Below the pieces are notes generated by a model. The model searched no databases, was not told where the DNA came from, and saw only the letters and a list, made by a program, of their open reading frames with translations. Of a DNA stretch of 56,267 nucleotides, positions 42,109 through 51,063 are shown piece after piece. The DNA comes from Betaproteobacteria bacterium. GTDB taxonomy: Bacteria > Pseudomonadota > Gammaproteobacteria > Burkholderiales > Burkholderiaceae. The translations under genes were made by a program, and so were the position numbers. The stretch's first letter is position 1, and each line of letters opens with the position of its first letter. The stretch is taken from assembly GCA_947453825.1 (NCBI GenBank), contig CANGHN010000011.1, positions 1-56,267 on the forward strand, read 5' to 3'.

Positions 42109-43491
42109 CTATTTAAATTCGCTCATCAATTTTGTTTTATGGTGTAGCCCAACGACATAAAACATGACTAGATACACCGCTAGCAGACAGGGGCCCAATA
42201 TCAATGCCATCCGTGCATCTTCATGAAAGGCCATGAGTACTACTACTAAGAAAATAAATGCCAGAGCAAACCACGAAGAGTAAGGCCACCAAGGAGTGCG
42301 ATACGCTAACTGCGCTACTTGATCCTTGGTTAAGGAACGGCGGAACTGCAGCTGCGTAAACAAAATCGCAATCCAAACCATTAAGCCAATAAAAGTGACT
42401 GCGGCCATCACGTATTGAAAAGCTTTATCCGGAACAAAGTAGTTCAGAACTACACCGGTCATCGAAATTGCAACCGTCGCGATTACTGCTAGATGCGGAA
42501 CGCCATATCGAGACAACTGAGCAAAGGGTGCTGGCGCATATCCATTTTTTGAGAGCGAATACAGCAAGCGACCGCCACTAAAGATGCCAGCATTGCAGGA
42601 AGAAAGTGCCGCCGTAATCACAACAAAGTTAATTAAGCCTGCTGCCTCACGCAATCCAATCCGCTCAAACATCACAACAAATGGGCTACCCTGTTGACCG
42701 ACTTGATTCCAGGGAAAAATAGCCAAGATGACTAAGATTGCACCCATATAAAAAATCAAGATACGCCAAGCTAAAGAATCAATTGCCATTGGAATCGTTT
42801 TTTGTGGGTTCTCAGCCTCACCAGCAGAAAGGCCAATCATCTCGATACCTACATAAGCAAATAAAACCATTTGTAGTGAGAGCAACATGCCACTAACACC
42901 GTTGGGAAAGAATCCACCGTGCTGCCAAAGATTACTTAAACCAATTGGCTGCCAGTCATTCGTAAAGCCAAATAGGATGACTGCTGCGCCTAGGGTAATC
43001 ATTGCGACAATTGCGACGACTTTGATCAGCGCGAACCAAAACTCAAACTCACCAAACACTTTGACAGCAATCAGATTGATTAGACCCATCAACACAATGG
43101 AAGAGAGTGCCCAGATCCACTGTGGGACTTCAGGAAACCAAATGCCCATGTAAATGCCAACGGCAGTTACTTCAGCAATACCGACAACAACCCAGTACGT
43201 CCAGTAACCCCAGCCCACCATATAGCCTGCAAGAGGCCCTACATAACTGTTGGCATAGGCAGCAAAGGATCCCGCCACAGGTTCATGAACTGCCATTTCA
43301 CCGAGAGTGCGAAGTACGATAAAGGCGACTATTCCCGCTAGTAAATAGCCCAACAAGATCGATGGCCCTGCAATCTGAATAGCACTTGCCGAACCCAAAA
43401 AGAGTCCAACTCCAATCGTAGAGCCTAAAGCCATCAAACGAATGTGTCTTACCTTGAGATGGCGTTTCAAGCCAGTTTGTTCAGTCTGCAA
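42109..43491 (-). CDS. amino-acid permease (AroP/CycA type)
   Basis: A 460-residue APC-superfamily symporter with 12 membrane helices. The family signature is clear: GLKRHLKVRHIRLMALGSTIG at the N-terminus with the GSTIGVGLF substrate loop, and GEMAVHEPVAGSFAAYA. The frame is open further upstream, but I choose a TTG at 43491 because AAAGGAGGT (43497-43505) lies five bases before it and the next residues match the family start. Being coupled to ald points to alanine (perhaps also D-alanine, glycine or serine) as substrate. The 230-base region upstream to tcdA holds no visible gene. Confidence 0.92.
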   Translation of the reverse strand: MQTEQTGLKRHLKVRHIRLMALGSTIGVGLFLGSASAIQIAGPSILLGYLLAGIVAFIVLRTLGEMAVHEPVAGSFAAYANSYVGPLAGYMVGWGYWTYWVVVGIAEVTAVGIYMGIWFPEVPQWIWALSSIVLMGLINLIAVKVFGEFEFWFALIKVVAIVAMITLGAAVILFGFTNDWQPIGLSNLWQHGGFFPNGVSGMLLSLQMVLFAYVGIEMIGLSAGEAENPQKTIPMAIDSLAWRILIFYMGAILVILAIFPWNQVGQQGSPFVVMFERIGLREAAGLINFVVITAALSSCNAGIFSGGRLLYSLSKNGYAPAPFAQLSRYGVPHLAVIATVAISMTGVVLNYFVPDKAFQYVMAAVTFIGLMVWIAILFTQLQFRRSLTKDQVAQLAYRTPWWPYSSWFALAFIFLVVVLMAFHEDARMALILGPCLLAVYLVMFYVVGLHHKTKLMSEFK

Positions 43492-43721
43492 ATGAGACCT
43501 CCTTTCGATTTGTCGTTGGCGACTTACCAACGGAGCAAAGTCTAGGGAGGACTTGGCAGATGTACTAGGGGATAAAAATACCCAAAATACCTAAATAGCC
43601 AAAAAGAAAAGGCCTAAAAATAGAAATGTCTTTTAGATCAAGGTGGATGCGGTCAAGAAAATATTAATGACTGCAAAAGAATCAGTAATTTCCTACAGGG
43701 AATCCCCTTAAGGATTTGTTG

Positions 43722-44495
43722 TTAATCACCCAAAGACGCTGCTGAAGATTGCGCGGCAATGAGATTTAAAACTTCTGCAGCTGCAGCCAAACCGCAAGCA
43801 GCTGTCACCATAACAGTAGAGCCATAGCCAGAACAAGCAAGTCCACCACTAGCCACACCTGCTCGTGGTTCATGTGAGTAGACTGCGCGGATGCCAATTT
43901 TTTTCTTGAGATTTCTAGAAAAACCATGATCTTGTCTGAGGCCCTGGCGCACCTTTGCCAATAGAGCATCCTGTTCGGTGCGAGATAGATCATCACAACG
44001 CACTGAAGTAGGATCGGATTTTCCTCCTGCTGCACCACACATCACCAGTGCGCGCTGATGTTGAACGGCCCATACTGATAAAGAAATTTTAGTTTGTACG
44101 GAATCCGTAGCATCTAATACATAGGCACCTTGCGGAATTAAAGTATCTAAATTTTCTGGCTCTAAAAATGCATCGCAAGCAGTTAATTGAATTTCTGGGT
44201 TGATTTGTAAAATCCGCTGACTCATCGCGTCAACCTTGGCCTTGCCATATTGACCCTCTAAAGCATGCAACTGACGATTAGTATTACTTTCTGCAATGTG
44301 GTCAAAATCCACCAGTACGAGATGCCCAATGCCAGTGCGCGCTAGGGCCTCGGCAGCCCAAGAGCCAACCCCACCCAAGCCAGCAACCACTACCGTTGCA
44401 TTCAGAAAGCGCGCTCGCAGTTCTGGGCCATAGAGTCTGGAAACCCCACCAAAACGACGATCTTCTACGCTATCTTCTGCCTTGTCTTCTGCCAT
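43722..44495 (-). CDS. tcdA: tRNA threonylcarbamoyladenosine dehydratase
   Basis: A 257-residue E1-like enzyme that uses ATP to cyclise t6A to ct6A at position 37 of ANN-decoding tRNAs. The N-terminal RRFGGVSRLYG and the nucleotide-binding VVVAGLGGVGSWAAEALART are typical, followed by DATDSVQTK and the substrate region with CGAAGGKSDP. The C-terminal part ends GYGSTVMVTAACGLAAAAEVLN. The start is divergent from pdxH with only 22 bases between start codons, and the two -10 boxes overlap on opposite strands. Confidence 0.93.
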   Translation of the reverse strand: MAEDKAEDSVEDRRFGGVSRLYGPELRARFLNATVVVAGLGGVGSWAAEALARTGIGHLVLVDFDHIAESNTNRQLHALEGQYGKAKVDAMSQRILQINPEIQLTACDAFLEPENLDTLIPQGAYVLDATDSVQTKISLSVWAVQHQRALVMCGAAGGKSDPTSVRCDDLSRTEQDALLAKVRQGLRQDHGFSRNLKKKIGIRAVYSHEPRAGVASGGLACSGYGSTVMVTAACGLAAAAEVLNLIAAQSSAASLGD

Positions 44496-44511
44496 AGCTT
44501 CTCTTTATACT
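44482..44511 (+). promoter_or_regulatory. pdxH promoter, predicted leaderless start
   Basis: TTGTCT (44482-44487), 18 bases, then TATACT (44506-44511), then exactly six bases to the ATG at 44518. The transcription start would fall on the A of the ATG. No Shine-Dalgarno is present. The same A/T block read backwards (AGTATAAA) can serve as the -10 of tcdA. Confidence 0.6.
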
Positions 44512-44517
44512 GAATAA

Positions 44518-45153
44518 ATGGATTCCATTGCCCAACTTCGCAAAAACTACACTTTTGGTCAGCTCTCTGAAACCGAGGTTCCTAGCAACCCATTGCTTTT
44601 ATTTCAGCTTTGGTTTGATCAAGCTGTTAGAGCGCAGTGCCCAGAACCGAACTCGATGACCTTAGCTACTGCTGATAAAAGTGGGAATCCATCAGCTCGT
44701 ATTGTCTTACTAAAAGGCGCCGATGAAAACGGCTTTACCTTTTTTACCAATTACGAGAGCCAGAAAGGACGTGATTTGGCCCTTAGACCACAAGCCGCCC
44801 TTCTATTTCATTGGCATGAGCTAGAGCGCCAAGTACGCATCCAGGGCCTAGTAGATCGTGTCAGTGCAGCAGAGAGTGATGAATACTTCCACTCTCGCCC
44901 TCTAGGATCCCGCATTGGTGCCTGGGCTTCCCCACAAAGCGCAGCCATTCCGAATCGTGAATTTTTGGAAGAGGCCGAAAGAGCCCTCAAGGCTAAGCTT
45001 GGGGATACGCCGCCTCGCCCAGAGTATTGGGGAGGCTACCGCCTACGCCCTACTGAAATTGAGTTCTGGCAAGGTCGGCCATCAAGACTGCATGATCGGA
45101 TCCATTACAAATTAGATGGATCGACTTGGAAGGTAAATCGCCTAGCTCCTTAA
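44518..45153 (+). CDS. pdxH: pyridoxine/pyridoxamine 5'-phosphate oxidase
   Basis: A 211-residue FMN enzyme that makes pyridoxal 5'-phosphate from PNP or PMP with oxygen. The FMN-binding [20 protein letters not shown] and the [17 protein letters not shown] stretch are typical. The C-terminal signature ([14 protein letters not shown]) with its active-site Arg and the final VNRLAP complete the family. It is divergent from tcdA and converges with msrA. A leaderless mRNA is predicted from the promoter position. Confidence 0.96.
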   Translation: MDSIAQLRKNYTFGQLSETEVPSNPLLLFQLWFDQAVRAQCPEPNSMTLATADKSGNPSARIVLLKGADENGFTFFTNYESQKGRDLALRPQAALLFHWHELERQVRIQGLVDRVSAAESDEYFHSRPLGSRIGAWASPQSAAIPNREFLEEAERALKAKLGDTPPRPEYWGGYRLRPTEIEFWQGRPSRLHDRIHYKLDGSTWKVNRLAP

Positions 45154-45166
45154 AGAGCAAATCAGT

Positions 45167-45739
45167 TTAAGAATACTGAGGCGCAATGAGTGACTTAAAT
45201 TTTGCTCTGAACTTTGCTAGCTTGGGTGCTACTACTGCCATGCAATACCCCTGATTAGGATGTTGCTGAAAATAATTTTGGTGGTAATCCTCTGCCGGAT
45301 AAATCACGGGCGCAGCATCAATCTGAGTTACCACGGGATTGGAATAGATTTTTGAATCCTCTAACTCTTTCACCACTTCATGAGCGATCGTATTTTGCGA
45401 CGTGCTATGCGTAAAGATCACTGAGCGATATTGAGTGCCATGATCATTGCCTTGATAGTTCAAAGTCGTGGGATCGTGAATCACAAAGAAAATCTCCAAT
45501 AGATCACGAAAAGAGATCGCTTGTGGATCAAACAGAATGTCCACAATTTCTGCGTGGCCAGAGACACCGGTACACACCGCTTCATAGGAGGGATTAGGGC
45601 GCGCGCCACCAGCATATCCAGAAACCACGGATTTAACTCCTTGAATTTGCTGGTAAACCGCCTCAAGACACCAAAAACATCCGCCACCGAGGGTGGCCCG
45701 CTCTAAGCCAGATGGGTTTTTTTCTACACTTTCATTCAT
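45167..45739 (-). CDS. msrA: peptide methionine sulfoxide reductase A
   Basis: A 190-residue repair enzyme that reduces methionine-S-sulfoxide in proteins. The catalytic Cys is in GGGCFWCLEAVYQQ, followed by VSGYAGG and a C-terminal part with EDYHQNYFQQHPNQGYC whose Cys can act as the resolving residue. There is no signal peptide, so it acts in the cytoplasm. It converges on pdxH and is divergent from the aldehyde dehydrogenase gene with 50 bases between starts. Confidence 0.96.
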   Translation of the reverse strand: MNESVEKNPSGLERATLGGGCFWCLEAVYQQIQGVKSVVSGYAGGARPNPSYEAVCTGVSGHAEIVDILFDPQAISFRDLLEIFFVIHDPTTLNYQGNDHGTQYRSVIFTHSTSQNTIAHEVVKELEDSKIYSNPVVTQIDAAPVIYPAEDYHQNYFQQHPNQGYCMAVVAPKLAKFRAKFKSLIAPQYS

Positions 45740-45789
45740 AGCCTTTATCCTAATGCCTTATTCCAATGTATGCCAACTATTAATCCACT

Positions 45790-47187
45790 ATGAATCGCTT
45801 TTCTATCCAGCTTGATGAAATGAAGGCAGCCTATGCTGCTGAACCCAACCCTAGCCTTGAAGTCCGGCTAGAGCGTATTGGAAAAATTGAAAAGATGATT
45901 GAGCTCAACGAAGAAAAAATCTGCAAGGTTCTGATGGCTGATTTTGGCGTACGTCACTCTATCGAAACGCGTCTTGCTGAATTCCAGATGATTTACCAGG
46001 CTTGCAAATACACTCGTAAGCATCTCAAAGAGTGGATGAAACCCTCACCCATGGAGACCCCATTTACTATGGGCGCCTCTTTGGCGTGGACGCAAGCTCA
46101 ATCGCTTGGTGTAGTCGGAATTTTGAGTCCGTGGAATTATCCAGTACAACTAGCATTGATTCCGGCAATTGCAGCATTGTCTGCAGGTAATCGTGTTTGG
46201 CTAAAACCGTCGGAGCGCTGCTCCCGTACCTCGGGATTTTTAGCTAGCTTAATTCAGGAATATTTTCACCCTAGCGAATTTTGCGTGAGCACTGGAGATG
46301 CCGAGCTGGCCGAACAATTTTCAGCTCTGCCCTTTGACCATCTCTTTTTTACAGGGGGAGAAGCCATTGGTAAGAGAGTGATGCGAGCTGCTGCAGAAAA
46401 TCTAACGCCTGTCACATTAGAGCTTGGCGGCAAGTCTCCAGCAATCATTGACCCATCAGCCAAACTCAAAGATGCTGCTGCCTCCATTATTTATGGAAAA
46501 TTACTCAACAGCGGCCAAACTTGCATAGCCCCTGATTACGTATTGATCGAACAAAATCAACGCGATAACTTCATCGAAGAGTTACAAGCTGCAGCACAAG
46601 CTCAATTTAGCCACCCTGATGAACTCACTGGCCCCATTGATGACAGGCAATTACAGTACTGGCAATCTCTCATAAGTGATGCTACTGATCGCGGCGCCAA
46701 AGTCATTCCATTACTCAATAATCCAGCAGCAGGCGCAAGACGGTTTGAGCCGGTTGTTTTGATTGATGTTCCTGGGGATGCCCGGATTCTGCATGAAGAA
46801 ATTTTTGGCCCGCTACTCCCCATCGTCACCGTAGCAGACAATGGTGCAGCGATTCGCTACATCAATAGCAGACCTCATCCCCTAGCCTTATATTGGTTTG
46901 GTAAAAATAAAAAGAATTTACAAGCCATACTAGAGCAGACTCATTCTGGTGGTGTCACGATTAATGACACGCTCTTACACATTACCGTGGAGTCGCTGCC
47001 CTTTGGCGGTGTTGGCACCAGTGGCATGGGTGCTTACCATGGTAAATCAGGTTTTGATACCTTTAGCCATCAAAAACCGATTCTTGAAGTACGCGGGTTC
47101 TTAGGTACTGGTTTATTCAAAGGCAGCAAACCTGCACGTCCACCTTATGGCAAAGGGATAGAGCGTTTGTTGCGCCTTCTAAAGTAA
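45790..47187 (+). CDS. coniferyl-aldehyde-type aldehyde dehydrogenase
   Basis: A 465-residue NAD(P)-dependent aldehyde dehydrogenase of the short class-3-like group that includes coniferyl aldehyde dehydrogenase (CalB). The NAD site is in GVVGILSPWNYPVQL and FFTGGEAIGKRV, the catalytic Glu in VTLELGGKSP and the catalytic Cys in NSGQTCIAPDYVL. A C-terminal hydrophobic stretch (about 440-455) follows, as in the membrane-linked members. It oxidises aromatic or fatty aldehydes to acids; the true substrate is unknown. A TATTAA hexamer lies six bases before the ATG with no Shine-Dalgarno. Confidence 0.9.
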   Translation: MNRFSIQLDEMKAAYAAEPNPSLEVRLERIGKIEKMIELNEEKICKVLMADFGVRHSIETRLAEFQMIYQACKYTRKHLKEWMKPSPMETPFTMGASLAWTQAQSLGVVGILSPWNYPVQLALIPAIAALSAGNRVWLKPSERCSRTSGFLASLIQEYFHPSEFCVSTGDAELAEQFSALPFDHLFFTGGEAIGKRVMRAAAENLTPVTLELGGKSPAIIDPSAKLKDAAASIIYGKLLNSGQTCIAPDYVLIEQNQRDNFIEELQAAAQAQFSHPDELTGPIDDRQLQYWQSLISDATDRGAKVIPLLNNPAAGARRFEPVVLIDVPGDARILHEEIFGPLLPIVTVADNGAAIRYINSRPHPLALYWFGKNKKNLQAILEQTHSGGVTINDTLLHITVESLPFGGVGTSGMGAYHGKSGFDTFSHQKPILEVRGFLGTGLFKGSKPARPPYGKGIERLLRLLK

Positions 47188-47198
47188 CGCAAAATTCC

Positions 47199-47879
47199 TT
47201 AGGCAATTGCGAGGCGAATTGCAAAGCCAATAAATAAGGCTCCAGCAAGCATCCATAGTGCAGCCGCTAAGCGCTGATAACGCAGAAAAAATTTTAAGAA
47301 AAACTGTCCTGCACAGATGAGAGCGCTCAAGTACAACATACTCATGAGCTGTAAAACGGCCGCAAGATAGAAAAAAGTATGCGCTGGATGCTCATAATCT
47401 GGTCTGATGAACTGTGAAAAGAAAGCAATAAAGAAAAAGATTGCTTTGGGATTAGTCAGCGAGAGAAGCAGTGCGGCCCATAAGGGATGCATGCTCATCA
47501 AGCGCATCGGCGTATCACTTGCCACAGCATGATGTGGATCGGCAAACCAGCGTTGCCAACCACTGCGCACTAAACCTAAACCCATCCACGCTAAATATAG
47601 AGCGCCTACTATGCGCACCAAGTTAAAAATCAGGGGTGAGGAGATAAGCAATGATGCAGCGCCTAAGGCTACTGCAATCATCAAGATTGAATCGCCAATG
47701 AATATTCCCAGGGTTGCCCAAACACCATGTCGCCAACCTTTCTGACTAGTGATAGTCAGCACGTAAAGTGAATTGGGGCCGGGAAACAAAATAGTAATCA
47801 CCGTACCAATCACGTAAGTTGGAAAATCAATGATTCCAGCGTTTGTGGGTGACAAGAGGCTAAATGTGAACCATTCCAT
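47199..47879 (-). CDS. LysE/RhtB-family amino-acid exporter (LeuE-like)
   Basis: A 226-residue inner-membrane exporter with six hydrophobic segments. The family motif VITILFPGPNSLYVLTI is near the N-terminus, then KGWRHGVWATLGIFIGDS and SLTNPKAIFFFIAFFSQF. LeuE and its relatives export leucine and similar amino acids. I use the ATG at 47879 (MEWFTFSLLSP), since the 14 residues of the longer frame (start 47921) are not family-like; no clear ribosome-binding site settles it. It converges on the aldehyde dehydrogenase with 11 bases between. Confidence 0.88.
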   Translation of the reverse strand: MEWFTFSLLSPTNAGIIDFPTYVIGTVITILFPGPNSLYVLTITSQKGWRHGVWATLGIFIGDSILMIAVALGAASLLISSPLIFNLVRIVGALYLAWMGLGLVRSGWQRWFADPHHAVASDTPMRLMSMHPLWAALLLSLTNPKAIFFFIAFFSQFIRPDYEHPAHTFFYLAAVLQLMSMLYLSALICAGQFFLKFFLRYQRLAAALWMLAGALFIGFAIRLAIA

Positions 47880-48044
47880 CGCTACATCATAATTAATTCG
47901 GGAAAACCCTTGTAATCGCACTCTTAAAATGCCATAATGAGAGGCTTTTTAAAGCAATTTGATTCATCGCCCCCCAGCTATATTTCAGCGTACCGTTTAT
48001 AAATCATAAACACAGAGGTTCAAAAAACGCGCTGCCGCCTGTCT

Positions 48045-48120
48045 GATGGTCGATGCCTTTGACCATCGCACCCTATAAAAACCATGGGTGCAACATACGG
48101 AGACATCCCATTATGGGATG
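48045..48120 (+). promoter_or_regulatory. structured 5' leader of the RNA helicase gene
   Basis: Three hairpins follow each other: GATGGTC/GACCATC (48045-48067), CACCC/GGGTG (48069-48090) and CATCCCA-TTA-TGGGATG (48104-48120). GGAGA (48099-48103) sits directly before the last one and the chosen start ATG (48130) nine bases after it. If the hairpin forms, the ribosome-binding site is brought to a normal distance from the start. Such leaders suit cold- or growth-dependent control of an RNA helicase. Confidence 0.5.
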
Positions 48121-48129
48121 GGTAATAGC

Positions 48130-49647
48130 ATGACTTTTTCTAAAGAAAACAAACATGAGTCGCAAGACTCAAAGCAGGCTGGAAATGAATTCCAGTCTTT
48201 TGCCCTAGCGGCCTCACTTCTTAAAAACGTTGCTGAGCTGGGTTTTACCCAAGCTACTGCCGTTCAAGCTCAGGTTATTCCTGCTGCTTTAGCGGGCGGT
48301 GATTTATTGGTCAGCAGCCAAACTGGTAGCGGCAAAACTGCAGCCTTTTTATTACCCTTAATCAATCAACTGATTGAAAGTAATCCTAATAATTCTCCTG
48401 TACCAGGTCGCGCACAACCTAAAGTATTGGTCCTCTGCCCCACTCGTGAGTTAGCTCAACAGGTTGCCGCAGATGCGGTGAACTTAGTTCGTGGCATGAA
48501 AGGCATTCGCATTGCCACTGTGATGGGTGGCATGCCTTACGGCAAACAAATCCAAGCACTCAAAGGCGCATTATTAGTAGTTGCAACTCCAGGTCGTTTG
48601 CTCGACTTGTGCGATAGCAAAGCGATTCGCTTAGATGATGTTAAGCAGCTCGTGATTGACGAGGCTGATCGCATGCTCGACATGGGATTTGCTGATGATC
48701 TCGAAGCAATCGATAAGCGTTGTGCTGGTCGCAATCAAACCTTGATGTTCTCTGCAACTTTTGCGCCTAAGATTATGTCTTTAGCCAATGCTTTAACCAC
48801 AGATGCTACACGGATTGAGCTTGCTCACGCTGGTGAAAAGCATGCCAATATTGAGCAAAAGCTTCACTGGGCTGATAGCATGTCACACAAGCACAAGCTA
48901 CTTGAGCACATTTTGGCTGATGCCTCTTTGGATCAAGCAGTTGTGTTTGCAAGCACTCAAGTTGAAAGCGAAAAAATTGCCGATACCTTGCGCGCAAATG
49001 GCTATGAAGCAACTGCCCTACATGGCGCAATGCCCCAAGCTGTTCGTATGCGTCGCCTGGAATCCTTACGTAAAGGTCATACCAAGATTTTGGTAGCAAC
49101 TGACGTAGCAGCGCGCGGTATTGATGTACCCCGCATTAGCCATGTGATTAACTTTGGCCTGCCAATGAAACCAGAAGACTATACGCATCGTATCGGCCGT
49201 ACAGGTCGCGCTGGTCGCAATGGTATTGCTATTACTTTGGTTGAACATCGTGATCGTGCCAAGATTCGTAATATCGAGCGCTTCACACAGCAAGATATCG
49301 TTGCTTCTGTGATTGCCGGCCTGGAGCCACAAGCAAAGCCTAGCTTTGGTGGCGGTGGTGGACGTCCTGGTGGTCGTTCTGGCGGCGGCGGTGGTAATCG
49401 CTCTGGCGGTGGTGGTCGTTATGGTTCCGGCGCTCGCTCTGAATCACGCTTTGGCGGTGGTAATGCTGGCGGTGGTGGTCGTCCTGGCAGTCATTTTGAG
49501 TCTCGCTCAGCTGATTCTCGTCCAGCACGTTCTGCTGATTCACGCCCTGCTCGCTCTGCTGATTCACGTCCAGCGCGTCCTGCTGCAGGTCCACGCTTTG
49601 CTAAACCAAAGTCCGGCGGCCAACGTCGTAACTTTAGCGGCAACTAA
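48130..49647 (+). CDS. DEAD-box RNA helicase, RhlE-like
   Basis: A 505-residue ATP-dependent RNA helicase. The Q-motif region is FTQATAVQAQVIP, followed by motif I (SQTGSGKTAAF), Ia (PTRELAQQ), II (VIDEADRMLDMGF), III (SATF), V (ATDVAARGIDV) and VI (HRIGRTGRAGR). The C-terminal ~110 residues are a low-complexity RNA-binding tail: Gly/Arg-rich, then three eight-residue SADSRPAR repeats. It probably helps ribosome assembly or mRNA turnover. The frame is open to 48088; ATG 48118 is another possible start, but 48130 fits the leader hairpin. ubiC follows after two bases. Confidence 0.93.
   Translation: MTFSKENKHESQDSKQAGNEFQSFALAASLLKNVAELGFTQATAVQAQVIPAALAGGDLLVSSQTGSGKTAAFLLPLINQLIESNPNNSPVPGRAQPKVLVLCPTRELAQQVAADAVNLVRGMKGIRIATVMGGMPYGKQIQALKGALLVVATPGRLLDLCDSKAIRLDDVKQLVIDEADRMLDMGFADDLEAIDKRCAGRNQTLMFSATFAPKIMSLANALTTDATRIELAHAGEKHANIEQKLHWADSMSHKHKLLEHILADASLDQAVVFASTQVESEKIADTLRANGYEATALHGAMPQAVRMRRLESLRKGHTKILVATDVAARGIDVPRISHVINFGLPMKPEDYTHRIGRTGRAGRNGIAITLVEHRDRAKIRNIERFTQQDIVASVIAGLEPQAKPSFGGGGGRPGGRSGGGGGNRSGGGGRYGSGARSESRFGGGNAGGGGRPGSHFESRSADSRPARSADSRPARSADSRPARPAAGPRFAKPKSGGQRRNFSGN
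49507..49578 (+). repeat. three tandem 24-base repeats in the helicase tail
   Basis: Three units of 24 bases (49507-49530, 49531-49554, 49555-49578) encode SADSRPAR, SADSRPAR and SADSRPAR with silent changes between them. Their number may vary between strains. Confidence 0.9.
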
Positions 49648-49649
49648 AT

Positions 49650-50222
49650 ATGATTCGCCGTAATCGTCTCCGTTCTGCATGGAATCGAGTCGGTTCCGGT
49701 GAAATCCATCGAGCACCGCGCGAGTGGCAAACCTGGTTAAGTGATACAGGTTCTCTTACTCAAAAAATTGAGGATACCATTGGTCAAAAACTGCAAGTTC
49801 AGGTTTTGCGCGATTGCCCTCAATCCCTCAATAGCGACGAAAGTCGCTATTTTCACTTCAAAGTTCGACGCTGCAGAGTGCGCGAAGTGCTCCTCTGTAT
49901 CAATCATGTTCCCTTAGTAATGGCGCACAGCGTCATACCCACATTGAGCTCTAGCGGCAGCAACCATGCCATTTTGCGACTAGGTCAGAAACCTTTAGGG
50001 GCGGTGCTATTTGCCAAATCACGTAAGCGCTCTTCAGCAAAACCACCTCGCGATATTGCGCGCTTAGATAAAAGTAGTGCTTTATGGAAAAGATACTCTA
50101 AGGAGTATTCACAGTTAACTTCACCCTTATGGGCTCGGCGTACCCTCTATCAATTAAAAGGGCGCCCTATTCTTGTTAATGAAATTTTTCTACCAGAATT
50201 ACTGAAGTACTCGAAGGCTTAG
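49650..50222 (+). CDS. ubiC: chorismate--pyruvate lyase
   Basis: A 190-residue protein that fits UbiC, which removes pyruvate from chorismate to give 4-hydroxybenzoate for ubiquinone. Support comes from length and layout: WLSDTGSLTQKIED near the start, the VREVLLCINHVPLVMAHSVIP strand pair, GQKPLGAVLF and the C-terminal LWARRTLYQLKGRPILVNEIFLP. Family residues Arg (in REVLL) and Glu (in NEIFLPE) are present. It follows the helicase gene after two bases and its stop codon overlaps that of hemD on the other strand. Confidence 0.9.
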   Translation: MIRRNRLRSAWNRVGSGEIHRAPREWQTWLSDTGSLTQKIEDTIGQKLQVQVLRDCPQSLNSDESRYFHFKVRRCRVREVLLCINHVPLVMAHSVIPTLSSSGSNHAILRLGQKPLGAVLFAKSRKRSSAKPPRDIARLDKSSALWKRYSKEYSQLTSPLWARRTLYQLKGRPILVNEIFLPELLKYSKA

Positions 50223-51043
50223 ATCATTAACCAAGCTAAAGTAGCTTTCATTAGAGCCTCATCACCAGACTCAGTGATAAACACTTCACCAAAACCAATC
50301 GCTTTAGCCGCCTTAGCAATATTGTGATGTGAACACAAGGCATGCGCACTCTCTAAAGTTTGTGGAAATTGCGCTTTGGCAACTTCACCTAAGTAGCGAA
50401 CCGCCTCAGAAGAGGTTAACAGCCAGAGCGATTTAGAAAGATCCATTTCACGGATGGTATGCCAGGCTGGATTTTTCAAATCTAGAGGCATGCGAGTATA
50501 GGTTGAAATCGCCTCTATTTTGGCACCCGCATTTTTTAAAGTATCAGCCAACCAATCCCGGCCACCTTCTCCCTTAAAAATCACAACCTTCTTGCTTTGC
50601 CAATCCCAAGCCAGACTTTGTAGCTCTTGCCATAGGCCTTCAGAATCCCAGTGCTCATTGCTATCTGGAATCAAAATAGGTGTTGGATTGACTTCTTGGC
50701 CAATGCCATGATTTTGTAGCGCTAGCTTACTGCTCCCACCCATTACTCCGATCGGAATAATCTTTTTTGAGAATGCTTGCCAATCCCGCTCCAATAAACG
50801 CATCACACACTCAATGGCATTGGGGCTGACAAAAATTGCCAGATCGGCATCTTTTAAAACCGTTGCAATATGATCAGCTAGCTGGTCATCCGCCTTCGGA
50901 ATAATCGTCAACAAAGGAAGTGACACAATTTCGGGAAGACTGCGTTTTGCTACGCCACTGTTTTCTATGCTGTATGTGAGTGCTTCAACGAGCTGACGCG
51001 CTTGACCGCTAGGTCTAGTAACAACAATCGTTTTTGTACTCAT
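50219..51043 (-). CDS. hemD: uroporphyrinogen-III synthase
   Basis: A 274-residue enzyme that closes hydroxymethylbilane with inversion of ring D to form uroporphyrinogen III. The family is poorly conserved; support comes from the start TIVVTRPSGQARQLVEAL, AIFVSPNAIECVM, the IFKGEGGRDWL motif and its place 20 bases after hemC. hemD normally follows hemC. The usual hemX/hemY genes are missing after it, since ubiC converges directly. Confidence 0.92.
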   Translation of the reverse strand: MSTKTIVVTRPSGQARQLVEALTYSIENSGVAKRSLPEIVSLPLLTIIPKADDQLADHIATVLKDADLAIFVSPNAIECVMRLLERDWQAFSKKIIPIGVMGGSSKLALQNHGIGQEVNPTPILIPDSNEHWDSEGLWQELQSLAWDWQSKKVVIFKGEGGRDWLADTLKNAGAKIEAISTYTRMPLDLKNPAWHTIREMDLSKSLWLLTSSEAVRYLGEVAKAQFPQTLESAHALCSHHNIAKAAKAIGFGEVFITESGDEALMKATLAWLMI

Positions 51044-51063
51044 TGCTTCAGCGAAATAAATCG

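Noticed and set aside
49313..49663. Overlapping frames on both strands in the helicase tail
   Set aside because: They arise from the repetitive GGT/CGT-rich sequence of the Gly/Arg tail and are low complexity.
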